64,000 nt of DNA, taken from contig ML991804.1 in the NCBI GenBank assembly GCA_010094025.1, forward strand, positions 248,001 through 312,000. The letters are read 5' to 3'. Position numbers and translations under genes: made by a program. The stretch is from Viridothelium virens. Taxonomy: Eukaryota > Ascomycota > Dothideomycetes > Trypetheliales > Trypetheliaceae. How positions within the stretch are numbered: the stretch's first letter is position 1; each line of letters opens with the position of its first letter. Positions 31,675 to 45,086 of this stretch are shown piece after piece. Under the pieces are notes generated by a model. It did no database searches. It saw only the letters and a list, made by a program, of their open reading frames with translations, and was not told the origin of the DNA.

Positions 31675-34600
31675 CTATTCCTCAGCAGCTCTTCTGAAGT
31701 AGTCACTTCCGCCCAATGCCGTGGCTGTAGGTAGGTCCGTACCAAGTCCACTATCACTCGGCGGTGCAAAGAGCTGCAATCCCTTTTTCTCATCTGGTAT
31801 CTGCTCCTCCGGAATCACTATCGCTTTGTCGTCCACTTGAATACCATTCTCGAGCAACAATTGCCCTTCATCCTGAGTCTTCTCTCCTTCTGGCTCGGGC
31901 TCCACTTCTCCTTCACCTCCGTTAACCTCACCAGCGTCTGTGAGCGCTCCGAGAGTAGATCGGATGGTAGATCCATAACTTGTCCGCCGGTCAGTCAAGT
32001 CGCTGCCCGTGATGTACGAGCCTGACCCATACGATAGGTCGCTGGTTCCATAACTTGTTCGACGATCCTCGGACGGTGTGATGCCCTCCGTATATGATCC
32101 TCCATCAGTACCAGTGCCATATGTAAGGCTACTTTCAGCAAGGCTGGTACGTCGCTCGGTTTGCGTATCGCTTCCATCTTCGACGTCCTCGATGGACTCA
32201 AGGTCTCGGTCTCTCGCCGAGCCCTCTAGGAGAAGCTTGGGGGCCTCTTCGACAGGTTTGTCCTCGATCTGGAGAGGCCCTTCACGCTGGATCTCGAGCT
32301 CACTCTCCTCACTGAAGGCCTCGTTCTCTTTATTAGTCTCCAGGATGCTACTACGCCGGCCACCCCACGATGACTTTCGGAGCTGTTGCGTCTTCACACT
32401 GTGACTGCGCTTCAGACCCCCAACGCCATGGCCCTGCGTGAGAGATGCTGTCGGGACCGGGCGTGAAGAAGCCCCTGTCGGGGTGTTGTTTGAAATCTGG
32501 CCGAGTGACATGATACGACGATTGGCGGGTGAGTTACTCTGCGAGACCGGAGCCCCTCCACGGCGCACTGGTGGACGAGTCTTCATCGCCATTGAATGAG
32601 CTGTATCAAGAGTGGATGGCCTTTTGCTTTCCATTGCGTTGACTGTTGATGTCGTTGACGCGTTGCTGGGTATCCGACGGAGGTCGCGTCCTTGCGTGGA
32701 TGACGGCTTCTTCTTCCGTGCTTGGTTGTTCAAGAGCATGGCACGTGACTGGTTCATGATACTGTCCAAAATGCGGTGTTCCAGATCGCTGGCTCGCTCA
32801 TCCATTATATGTAGCTCTTCGCGTCGGAAGTCTAGGGCCGTCTTGAGGGAAGATTCCTCGGCCACGAGCTTGTTCTTTTGTAACACTAGACCATCACACT
32901 CTGACCTTAAGGCTTGGACGGTAGTCTGTAGAGTGTCCTTCTCTGTGTTCAAAGCAAGAATGCTTGCTTCAACGGCATCTCTTTCAGCAGTACGGCGTGC
33001 AAGAGCAGAAGCGGCCTCCTCTGCTTCCCTAGCTTTATTGTCATGTTCGGCTGACACGAGTTTGCTCTGGATTTCGACAAAAGCGGTGACTTCGGCGGCA
33101 GTAGCCATTACTTGCTCGTGAATTTTGTCCAAGCGATCCAGTTGGGAAATTCCTTCCTTGGCTTCAGTGGCTTGCTCAACGAGCTTGTCCAACTTCTCAT
33201 GCACTGGTCCATCGTCATATCTCTCCTGGGGTTCTTTTGATGCCGCAACAAGCTTATTTAGCTTCTCGTGGATTGGCCCATCATCCAAAGACGGAGCGAT
33301 CTCAGGAGAAGCTGATGGAGCTGGCGCAAGCGCTGGCAGGTCGTGGAATCTAGAAACCAAATTCTTGATGTCTTCACCCTGAGCCCGAGATTCATCTGTT
33401 GCAGCACGCGTCTGTTCATGCATCTGTTGAGAATGGTCGTACTGCTGCTGGAGGAGATTCTTCACTTCTTGTAGGGCGTCCATAAACTGGGGATTGAACT
33501 CTGTCACCTGGCCCTGCACAGCATCAATAGCGAACAGTGTCTTGGCGACTTCTTCGCGAGTCTGCTGGTGTTCAACTTTCGCATCCAAATGAGTTTCTTC
33601 GATTTTACCGAAGGTTTCATCGATCCGATTGTAGACCGTCTTGGAGTCGTCGCTCAATCTGTCAAACGTCTCGGGAATTGTGGTTTGCAGCTCCTGCACG
33701 GTAGTACCAAGCGTCTCGATATTTAGGCGTAAGTCTTCGGCAATTGCTTTGTTTTCGGTTGCCATTTCGGACTGCTGATTTGTTCTTTCGTCCATGGATT
33801 TGGCTCTCTCCTCAAGGCCATTTTGTGCTTCGTCGTATTTGCTCATGAGGTCGTCGAAAATAGAATCAATTTTATCGGCGATGCCGGCAATGATGGCATC
33901 CTTATGCTCTTCGTGCTTCTCCAATGCCGCCACAGATTTTTCTTCCTGGTCAGCTTTCACCACCTCGATCGTGCCGTGTGCCCGCTCAAACTCTCGATCG
34001 ATAGTTTCCATGAGCTCCTTCAAATCCGCCCCGACGCCAGAGTTCGCTTGAATCCCTTCCTCAATGGCAATCAGCTTCGAGCTAATTCCAGTCAAGCCTT
34101 CACCATCTTCTTCAACTTTCATCTTGAGTTCATTCTTGCAATCTTTGAGGAGGCTCTTAATGTCTCTCAATCGCTCAATCACGTCTTCGGCCTCTTGTCT
34201 GCGGTCGTCAAAGGCCTTCGCCGTCACAGCAACGTCGGTTTCATATCTGCTTTTGAACTTATCGTGACTTTTTCTGAACTCATCGAGCAACTCATTCAAT
34301 TGCTCCGAATCTTCTTTGGACATCAGTTTGCCCTCGTTAGGAATTTCCAACTCCGAGATCTTGTTGACGATGGTTGTGCAGAGTACGCCAATGGCGTCAA
34401 TATCCGGTTTAGAGATCTTTTCTTCATCCGTTTCTTCGGGAATCTTGTCTTTCACCTCATCGACCGCGATTTTGACATCTTGCATCAGAAGCTCTACGGC
34501 CTCAATGTCTTCCTTAGTGACTGGCTTGCCTTCGAATTTGGCTGCCAGCCCTTCAAGAGTCTCATTGCTGGTTTTGACGGCGGCTTCAACTGCATCTAGG

Positions 34601-37600
34601 TCATCCTTGCAGAAGGTCTTCTCTGGGTCAGACATGGGCATTTCTTCAAGAAGAGCTTTGGTATTGCGAAGAAGTGTCTCGATTGCATCTGTATCCTCCT
34701 TCTTGGCTAGCGGCTCCGTGTCCCCGAGGTCTCGGCCAGCGACAAGATTCATGGCAACTTGAAGTTCTTTGAGCAATTCTTCGTTGGCTGCAAGATCGAC
34801 CTTCGTAGCCAATTCCGCGACATCGCCTTTCGTGACGACTTCTGCAAGATCCTCCTTTGTTGCTAGGGGATCGAGGTCTTCTTTTGTGGCGCCATCACCA
34901 TTACCCGCTGTTGATCTGGCTGCAGAGTAGTCCTGCATGTTTGCATCCATGGCTTCGATCTTGATTTTTAGTTGGGCAAGCATCACTTCAAATTTTTCGA
35001 GATCGCTTGCTTTCACCCCGTTCTCGGCTTGAGAGGCACTGGGCATGTCACGGCTAAGAACGTTCTCTGGATCTTCTGCAAGTACGACTTCCCCTCCAGA
35101 AGGAACGTATCCGGTCCTAAGACCCTTCAGAGCATCTAGGTCCGCTCGAACATTTGCCATTCCTTCCTTGAGGGTGTCAAGGATCTCGTAAGACACCGTC
35201 ATGTCGATTGGTTTGTCCGCGGTCTTTGTGATGTCTAGGCGGATGTTGTCAAGACCCTCGTTCAAAGCGTCAAGGATATCGTTTGTGGAGGACATGGAAC
35301 GCTCGGAGCTGTCAAGCTTTTTCTCAAAATGTGAGCGAAGGTCATCTAAACCTAGTCGTACTGCATCGAGCACTTCTTCCGTATCTGCTCGATTGCCGCC
35401 GCCAACCATGGAGTTGGCGATTGTGGACCTGAGATGCTCAAACTCCCCACGAATAGCCTCTAGTACTTCCTGATCGATCGGAGGTTTGTCGTCACCGGTG
35501 GTCAGTCCTTTCTCATCTATGGACGTCCTGAAGTGTTCGAGCTCCTCTTTGATTGCACCAAGATTTTCTGCCGCAGCTTCGCTTGCATCACCGGCAAGTT
35601 GGGTCCTGACTCCATCCAGCATCTCACGCACGGCATCGACAAAACCTTCGTTCTCCCCCGAAGACGAGCCGGAGTGGAGAACGATGCCGGAGAGGATCTC
35701 TCGCATATGTGCAAACTCTTCCTTGATGAGATTCACCGCTTCTTCACTCGAAGCTCCACCACTGGGAACAGATCCACTCTCAAGTCGACTATGAAGACTT
35801 GCAAGTTTCTCGTTGATCAGCTCGACCACTTCATCCTTTTGGGCTGCTGTCCCGGTGAGCATCGTCTCTCGAAGTTGTTCGAACTCCTCCTTCATTGCAT
35901 CCATCATCTCATCCAAGCTATCGTCATCCAATGCCCGCCTTCCAGCTGACGCCTTTACAGCAGCTAATCCCTCATTTATTGCGGCTAACATCTCGCCCCT
36001 ATCCCCGGATGCAGAGCTGTTTGTCATTGTGCCCTCCTTAGCCGCAACAGTCTCATGCAGGTGCTCGAATTCAGCCTTGATATAATCCAGCAGCTCCGAT
36101 CTACTCAACGCATTATCTCCGGTTGGGCCTTGCGCGCAATACGCCTGGACATCGACCCTCAGCATCTCCAAACCACTCCTCACTGTGTCCACAATCTCGT
36201 CTTTACCCGTAACATCCTGTGCGCGATCGACGTAAGATTCAATCTCCGCACGAAGTGACTCTAGCCCGTCTTTGACGGCATCAAGCACCTGCTCGGTGTC
36301 ACGGCCGTTCGCCGCCGAATATTCCTGGAACTCGTCTCGCATGCCCTGGACGAGTGCGTGGAGTTGATGTAAGACCTGTTCGCCGTACGGCGTGTCGTCC
36401 AAACCGGCCTTGACGGCGGCGAAAAGATGCTCGCGGCTTATTTCGAGCTCGCGCGGTGCCTCTGGCCCGTGAGCGATGAGGCATTCTTTGACGGCGTCGA
36501 CGACGGTTTCGCGCGTAAGCTCCAATCCACGAGGAACAGCTGCATGAGGAGACGCGCGGATGTCCTCGAGGCTTTCGTGGACAGCTGCAAGTATCTCTTC
36601 CTTGATCTCCCCGATCTCAGTAGGTTGGGCAGGAGGTGTAAAATGTTGCATGGCATTTTGAACGGCGTCCATGACCTCTTCACGACTGATCCCAGCTGAC
36701 TCCCCGCGGGATCCCTGATATTCTTCCAGCCCTTCTCTAAGGACCGTCAGGATCTCTTCGTTTTGTAGGCCGTTGTACTCCATGGTGATATCGGGCTTGA
36801 AGTCTTCGCAGGCTTGTCTCACAGTGGCGATGATTTCTTCCTTTTCCGCGGTTGATGTCGGGACCAAAGCCCGGGCTCCGTCTGCTTCACGATGCTCAGC
36901 AAGAGCATGCCTCACGACTTGGTAGACTTCTTCGTTGTTCACAGACTGGCGGGACACAAGTGAGGCACCAGATTCGCGGCGCTTCTCGCGGAGAACGCGG
37001 TCCATATGGTCCTTAAGCTCAGCGAGGCCATCCTCAATGATTCTGTTCACTTCTTCCTTGTTTGAATCATGGGCTGTGGCTGATTCTCCACCGCGAGAAC
37101 TTTCGACTTCGTCAAGCTTACGACCAATCTCTCTTCCCATCCCGAGGACTTCTCCCCGCAACTCTCTCACCAGCGCCTTGACTTCAGCCGTCATTCCACC
37201 TGACTCGGCAGTGCTATCTTTGATCTTCTTCAATAATTTGAGCATCTCGTTGCTGACGAAGTCCGCGGCCTTAGGGCTCGCATAAGGCTTCCCATTTGTC
37301 CCTTCGTACTTTGCTAGGACTGCTGCTTGCATATTCTCGAAGCTGAGCTTACCCTGCCCATCGCCGTTTCCGCCATCGCCACCGCCGCTGCCTCGAGCGA
37401 CGAGCGCGTTGTTAGACGATTTTTCTTTGATAAAGTCTGCAAGCTGTTCTACTTTCCGCACCGTGTCGACATTTTCCTTGCTTGTTTTCTCCTGCATCTC
37501 AGACAGAGTTGACAGCAGTCGCTCTTGACCCTCTTTCGTGACCATCTCCCGGATGATCTTCTCGAGCATTGCTACGCTTGCCGCTCCTTCCACAGAGTAG

Positions 37601-38713
37601 GGACTGGGACTACCAATCCGGTCATCGGTAAAGCTATTCAGACTAGGAATACGAGGGAGGGAGATGGATTTGGTGCCTGAAGGCGGAGTCGAGTGCGACT
37701 TCGCATCGAGGAAGTGATTGGCAAGGTTGAAACTGCTGTTGGAGCGAGGCACAATAGTGGTAGCAAGATCACGAAGAGACTTGCGGATGTCTTCGTCACG
37801 GGCGTTGGTGGCTTCTTTGAGGGCAATCAGATCGGTGGCATTGTCTCGACTTCGTCGGCTCAACTGCGCCATTTCTTTTTGAAGACCTGTGGCTATGCTG
37901 GTCAAACTTAGAAGTTGCGAGGAGAGGCTGTCTGTGTTGAGCGACTTGGAAGCATTATTGGTAATATGGGGAAGGGGTGTATCATCATCGCGTGCCGACA
38001 TGGTCTGGAGAGCTAGCATAGTTGCCGATGACGGTGGAGTGTTCTCGCCGAGGATAGGTCTCGTGGTTGACCTCGTACTGGGTCTCAGTTGCGGCGTATC
38101 CCTCAAGAAATCCCGGCTCCCTGGTGTAGGTGTCTCTGCGCGAGACGGGCTCCGTTCCGGCGAGCTTGAAAAATAGCTTTCTTGTTCGGTATCTTTGACT
38201 GGAGAGGGAGTAGCAGTTCGAGTAGGAGAGCGTTCTGGTGATCTGTCTTGTGATTTAAACCCGTCCAAATAGCTACGTAAATCACGGACGTTGCCGGTCT
38301 GAAGGGACTGCAATCTTTTATGCTGAGCGCCTTTAATTAACGACCTCTCAGGAGACTTCTGTGGCGATGAATTGGAAGTGTATTGACTGGGGCCATTGCT
38401 CTCTCGTGCCTTTTCTGCGAGTGCTTGAGCAGCCGCGGCAATGTTTGCAGACGCAGTCGATTTGGTGGTGGGTGCGGGTGAGCTTGGGTTGAGAGGAAGT
38501 GGTGGCGGAGCCCGATCAGGATCTGAACTATCCCACCTAGGTTTTGAAAGAAGAGGACTTAGTCTCCTGAAGCCTCATTGCGACAATTACTTTGGTCGTC
38601 AGTGGTCAACGGAGGAAGACTTACATGGGAACCGAGGACCGTCCCAAAGTCTCGGAATAGGAATGCCCATGCCGCACCATCTCTCGGTCGCGAGAACCTT
38701 CCCTTGAACTCAT
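31675..38713 (-). CDS. Giant repeat and coiled-coil protein, 2316 aa
   Basis: Two exons, 38625-38713 and 31675-38536, with an 88-nt intron splitting one codon (6951 nt). The first exon gives MSSREGSRDREMVRHGHSYS; the frame is open from there to the stop. Order: Pro/Ser-rich start with many SP sites and a conserved block RLQSLQTGNVRDLRSYL (about 102-118). About 21 copies follow of a 15-residue helical motif of the type EEVLDAVKEGLEELR, at residues about 520-1160 (nt 35146-37062). Next come eight looser units built on TKEDIDAIELL (about 1240-1460). Long coiled coils continue to about 1900, and the tail is disordered with three RRTS sites. There is no Walker motif, motor or transmembrane span, although I recall relatives labelled chromosome-segregation ATPase-like. 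A structural scaffold is likely; the location is unknown. Confidence 0.88.
35146..37062 (-). repeat. Array of about 21 degenerate helical repeats inside the 2316-aa protein
   Basis: Each unit has acidic residues, then a hydrophobic pattern I/V-x-x-(V/I)-x-x-x-L/F-x-x-(L/I/M), for example EQVLDAVKDGLESLR, QEVLEAIRGEFEHLR and YEILDTLKEGMANVR. Units are spaced roughly 25-45 residues apart by Gly/Ser/Pro linkers. Repeats are conserved in protein but not in DNA, so they are old duplications. Confidence 0.85.
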
Positions 38714-39560
38714 GATGTCTGGTAATTGTATGTATTATCCCGCTCCAGGGTGTGCGTAGTCGAGGAATGCGGACAGTAGTAACCGGCAAGAGCTAACGCG
38801 CGAGCACCTGTCGCCGCCCAGTCATTGCATAGCGAATGGGCCAAGTACCGAAATCGCAAAAATGTGAGGAAGCTATAACTTTCGCAAACGAACGCAAGAG
38901 GTTTGCAAGCGGGCGATTCAAGTGAGCAGACAATCTTTGCAGGGAAATGGTCGGTTCCTGGCGGAGTTTGGATGCGCTTGCTTTGGTCAACAGTAAACAA
39001 AGCTAAGCAGGGGTATCCCAGCTTCTTTCCTCTTTTGTCATACCCGTCACATCCGTCACCCCCACCAGAATAATCCCTAAAGCTAAGGTATTTGATAGAA
39101 CAAGACATTGTTCGGTCTACTACAAGCAAGCCTCATTAACCTCAGCAGAAGGCTTTCTTAAGCTACGGCCTATACTAAGAGTTTAAGGCCGGGGTCACGT
39201 TCTTTTACTGGTTTCGTCACCATCCCGACTTCAGGGCAGTCACTTTGGAACTTTTAGTGCAGAGATAACAAGCGAAGTTGTTTTCAAATCTCCAGATCGA
39301 ATTTTATCACTTTGCCTAGACCATACTAGAAATACAAAAGCTAAAACAGAACCATAATTAATGATCCATGCCAGTACCAACGCTGCTTATGTGGATCCTC
39401 ATCCGTCTATAGATTTAAACTTGTTACGAAGCCGAAGCTGAAGCCGAAGCAGTATGCTATCCGTGGTAGAAGAAGATGGAATGAGGGAACCAAGAGTATT
39501 TGGAGAGTTCCTTGAAAGATGTACTTAGATCACTCCATGAGTTCCAGAACCTTTTTGCGA
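38714..39560. other. Intergenic: promoter of the giant coiled-coil gene
   Basis: 847 bp between two minus-strand genes. A 139-codon frame at 38710-39129 overlaps the first exon antiphase and has no recognisable features; it is not called. A GCCGAAGC repeat occurs near 39430-39450. Confidence 0.5.
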
Positions 39561-41067
39561 TTAGCCACCGTGAGGGGTAACCTTGTCCCCGACGAGCGAG
39601 TTGAAAGTGTTCTGAGCGAAATGGTTCGGGTTATATGCACTGGGAAGGCGGTTGCCAAAGCCACCTACCGCAAGGAGGACCACGAAAAGAACGCCTCCGA
39701 TAACGATCATCCTGCGAGCCACGGGACGGGTCTGACCGTACTCGGCCCATTGACGACCAGCCAGTGAATAGTATTCCCTGAGCTTCTCTCCACCGAGCTT
39801 GTAGTAGACTAACCCAGCAAGGGCAATGCTGTAACCGAAGAATTGGAGGCCGGAAACTGGATCACCGAAGATGACCATGGACGCGATAACAAGGAGGATA
39901 TCCTTGAGTACACCGCACAGTGTGTAGACGAGAGAAGAAGTCTTGCCAATCTGATCTTATCAGTATCACAGGAACTGGCACCATCAGAGTCGAACTTACA
40001 AGCAAAACCACAGACACGTTGAGCAGGAAGGCAACAACGGCGTTGGCAAGCAAAGTGAATATGCCAACGTTCCAGATATCTGTCATGCCCATTCTCGGAA
40101 TCTCCCAAAACAAACAGACAACGCCATTCATGGCAGCGCAGGCTGGCGCAAAGTAGTAGAGTGATACGAGGGGATCCATCTTGAACTCAGCCGAGCTAAG
40201 CAGACGCTGAACCATAACTAAGCGGATGGCTTCGAAGACAATGCCGCCAATCTGAAAGAGGAAACCGGCCAAGACAAATCTGATCTCCCCAAATGATGCA
40301 ATCATGACACCAATGACAATGAGGGAGACATTGCCAAGAGTTTTGAGATTGGGCGGTGCGACACCGAGAGACCAAGTTGCAAGCAAGACAGCGACAGGAG
40401 TAGTGGCCTATGAGCCATCAGTGTCAACCTTTTTCACTCCATAGTTCGCGAAGAACAAACCTTGAGCATTTGAATGAAGGAAACGGAGAGGTAGAGGTAT
40501 GTGATGTTACCGCAGATCAAGCTCAAAGAGAAAAAGAGACCGATAGGAACAATAGCTCGGAGATAAATGCGGCCAGTCATTGGAACCGATTTCCGAGAAT
40601 CAAGCATGTTGGTAGTACGAGCCATAAGTTGGGTCATTATCGTTGCAAAGAGCAAGTGCCATGTGGTAAGAAAGACAGCTATTTCAAGTCAGAACGGCTA
40701 AAGATCGAAAGGAACGGGAAATATATCCACGCACGAAATTCTGGTGATGTTTGTCAGCATGTGGTGCGTAGTGTTATTCACTCTGATTGCACACTTACTG
40801 AATTTGGCAGAGTCCAAAATCCATTTGTTGAAGATAATGACACTCGAACTGAGCGAGATCCATGTTCTGTTGATGATATCAGCAAGCGTTGCCATCAAAA
40901 ATTGACCACCCGTAGAGATGGGCCAGGGGTACTCACGCAATGTATACGGCAGGGTGGAAAGTGGCCTTGGGAGACTCTGGCTTTTCCGTTACCGGATTGA
41001 CGGTAGGAAGGGCGGGAACAGCCTGTTCAGGCCGTTCGATTTCGCCTGAAGTTCTCTCCTTCTCCAT
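39561..41067 (-). CDS. TPT/DMT-superfamily transporter, probable Golgi UDP-galactofuranose transporter, 404 aa
   Basis: Five exons: 40937-41067, 40799-40866, 40461-40678, 40000-40407 and 39561-39950 (1215 nt; introns 70, 120, 53 and 49 nt). The protein has about ten membrane helices of the triose-phosphate-transporter fold (PF03151). Recognisable blocks include [72 protein letters not shown] and [19 protein letters not shown], all typical of nucleotide-sugar and triose-phosphate carriers. The first 40 residues are cytosolic. It stands head to head with the UDP-galactopyranose mutase gene. In Aspergillus the mutase (ugmA/glfA) and the UDP-Galf transporter (ugtA/glfB) are also neighbours. By that context I infer it carries UDP-Galf into the Golgi for galactomannan synthesis. 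Family certain, substrate inferred. Confidence 0.88.
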
Positions 41068-42798
41068 TGTTCTTGCTGTGGATGAGCGGAGATGATGGAA
41101 AGGACGATCGGGAGGCTGGTGGTGGAACGCGCGGCGCGCGGAGTTGACGAAGAGGTACGTTGCTGGAAGAGGAGATGGATGAAGCTGAGGATTGAGTGAG
41201 AGATTCTGACAGAGGCACGTTCAAGACGGCCAGCGTGTGCCTGTGGCAAGTCTTAAAAGAAAAAGTGAGATAAAAGAGTGAGGACAGGTTGAGGTTGGAG
41301 ATTTAGGGAAACCGCGATCCCTTTCCTGCTGGTCCGTTGGTCATGCCCCGCTAGTCTGCTCTGGGACAACTAACAGATTGGGTTGCTTAGTCTCTTTCGC
41401 TGCTACTATTAATTATTTTTCCCGCCGGACAAGTCAAGCCACACCGTCCGCCCACCACAGTACGAAGCAACGCGCAATTATCGAATCATCAATAGTCCTG
41501 CTACGCACCTCGCCCTATCGTAGCCATTCAGCTGTCCACACACCCACGAGATTCCAGCTTCGCCATCGGGGTCCTCCCTTTCAGATGATCATCCTTCCCC
41601 ATTCCCTTCGTAGATTGCGATGCAGGGTGTCACCATCAGATTACATTCCCTTCCCTGTCTGTGGTGGCCAAACCGGCTGGCCCCCTTGGTGCCACCAGGA
41701 CCAAGCCCTAGTTATCAGTGAACTAAGATCTGTGCAACGGCGGTGGCCGTTTGTTCGTACTCCCATGCACCGCTCGAGTGCCCCGTTAGCATTACTGCAT
41801 CCGTATCAGTGACTGTGCCCCAGCGAGCACCGTAAAGCAGCACCGAGCACTGCAACGATTGATGAGGTCATCAGGAGACGGCGTCCTCCCCCTGGGATGC
41901 CCGATTTTGCCATAACCGACCTACGATATTTGTCTTCGTGCGAAGAGCTAAAGCGGATAGGGGATTGCTTGGTGTGAACGCTGACCAGGGTCCGCTCGGC
42001 AGACAGCCCACCGAATCAAAGCCTTTTTCTGAAACATGAGGCTGGGGGATGATGATTGCGATATTTGACCTGTCTGTGCACCAAATGAAAGGTGGCTGCT
42101 ACGTTTTACTCGCGACGGCTGATTTTAGTATCACTTCAGAAGCTTTCTAGCGCCCGCCCTACATGCGATCTTCCAGGCGGTGGACTACACGCGAGGGCCA
42201 AGCCCGCTATGACTGGCTGATCAAATGTGTCTGACATGTCGAAGTGTGGTGGCCGTGGTGGGGTCCTATTCTTCGGAGCCCCTGAATGAGCCACAAGACA
42301 GGCCTTTAAATTTTCAGCTTAGATAGACTCCAGATTGGGTTGCAGAGAGATTACGGATACGGACGCGAGTAATATTGGCGTCGTCAGTAGGAGCGTGGGA
42401 GACTGTTGGCAAGGAATCGTCCAGCTAAGGGCATGAGGCTCACACGTCTGCACGGTTTTGGCGGCAGGAATGGCAGGAATGGCAGAAATAGCAGAAATAG
42501 CAGAAAATAATGGTGTAATGCGCTGCCAAAGGGTACAGAGGTACATCTGTAGCTCTTGTGTTCTGTCCAACCACTGCTCAAGACACCGTTGCAGAATAAG
42601 CTATCGGACGCACCCCCTTAAGGAACCAACCCTGCATCCCGCTGAAGCAGATCCGCATTCAACTTTTTTTCTCGCCATTTCAGGACTCTGCATTCATTGT
42701 AACCAGCTTTACTTTCCCTTGCACACTGCTCTTGTGCACTTGTATCTAACTCAATTGTCCTCTAGCAGTCGCAGCATCTGCCAGATCCATCTGTCAAC
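41068..42798. promoter_or_regulatory. Divergent promoter region between transporter and UDP-galactopyranose mutase
   Basis: 1.73 kb between two outward-facing start codons. It has no supported gene. A five-unit 9-bp tandem repeat lies at 42463-42507. A pyrimidine-rich tract precedes the mutase ATG. Confidence 0.5.
42463..42507 (+). repeat. 9-bp tandem repeat, five units
   Basis: Units read GGCAGGAAT twice, then GGCAGAAAT, AGCAGAAAT and AGCAGAAAA. The gradual change along the array suggests stepwise duplication. It is 290 bp upstream of the mutase start. Confidence 0.8.
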
Positions 42799-44641
<1,843 letters not shown>

Positions 44642-45086
44642 AGTGCTAATATCCGATGCATGTGCAAGGCAATTGGAGTTTAGCATACAGTGGCTCTGCT
44701 CGGTGAGAGGTGGGGAGCCGACATGGATGTATTAATTTTCTTAGGGCAATTATTTGCATCCCTTTGGTGCGTTGAGAGTCTCGCTGTTGGAATTTTCTCT
44801 GCCATTTCGCTGGATGCGAGGTGATGCCGAGTTTGCCGCTGCTACTGCTTTTCTGTCTACATAAAAATCGAATAAGGATACAGTGTATCATGTAGATTTT
44901 AGATAGCCGCATTATAGACTTCATACATGCATTAGCTTGCTTTTCCCACTGCGCCTGCCACAAGCAATTGCTCCTTGTTTATGTGGACTCATCGAATCCG
45001 ATTGATGGACAATCTAAAGCGCCTGCGAATGCCATCCCATTTCCTCGCTATGCATCAACTCATGCGCCACTCCATCTCAAACACTA
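44642..45086. other. Tail-to-tail intergenic region, mutase / SOF1
   Basis: 445 bp holding the two facing 3' ends; no other feature seen. Confidence 0.55.

Noticed and set aside
31675-38313. Giant ORF taken as starting at 38313
   Set aside because: That start is a TTG codon; the frame continues upstream to a splice acceptor at 38536/38537 and joins an ATG exon at 38713 in phase.
32500-38500. SMC or chromosome-segregation ATPase identity for the 2316-aa protein
   Set aside because: Long coiled coils only; there is no Walker A, signature motif or hinge.
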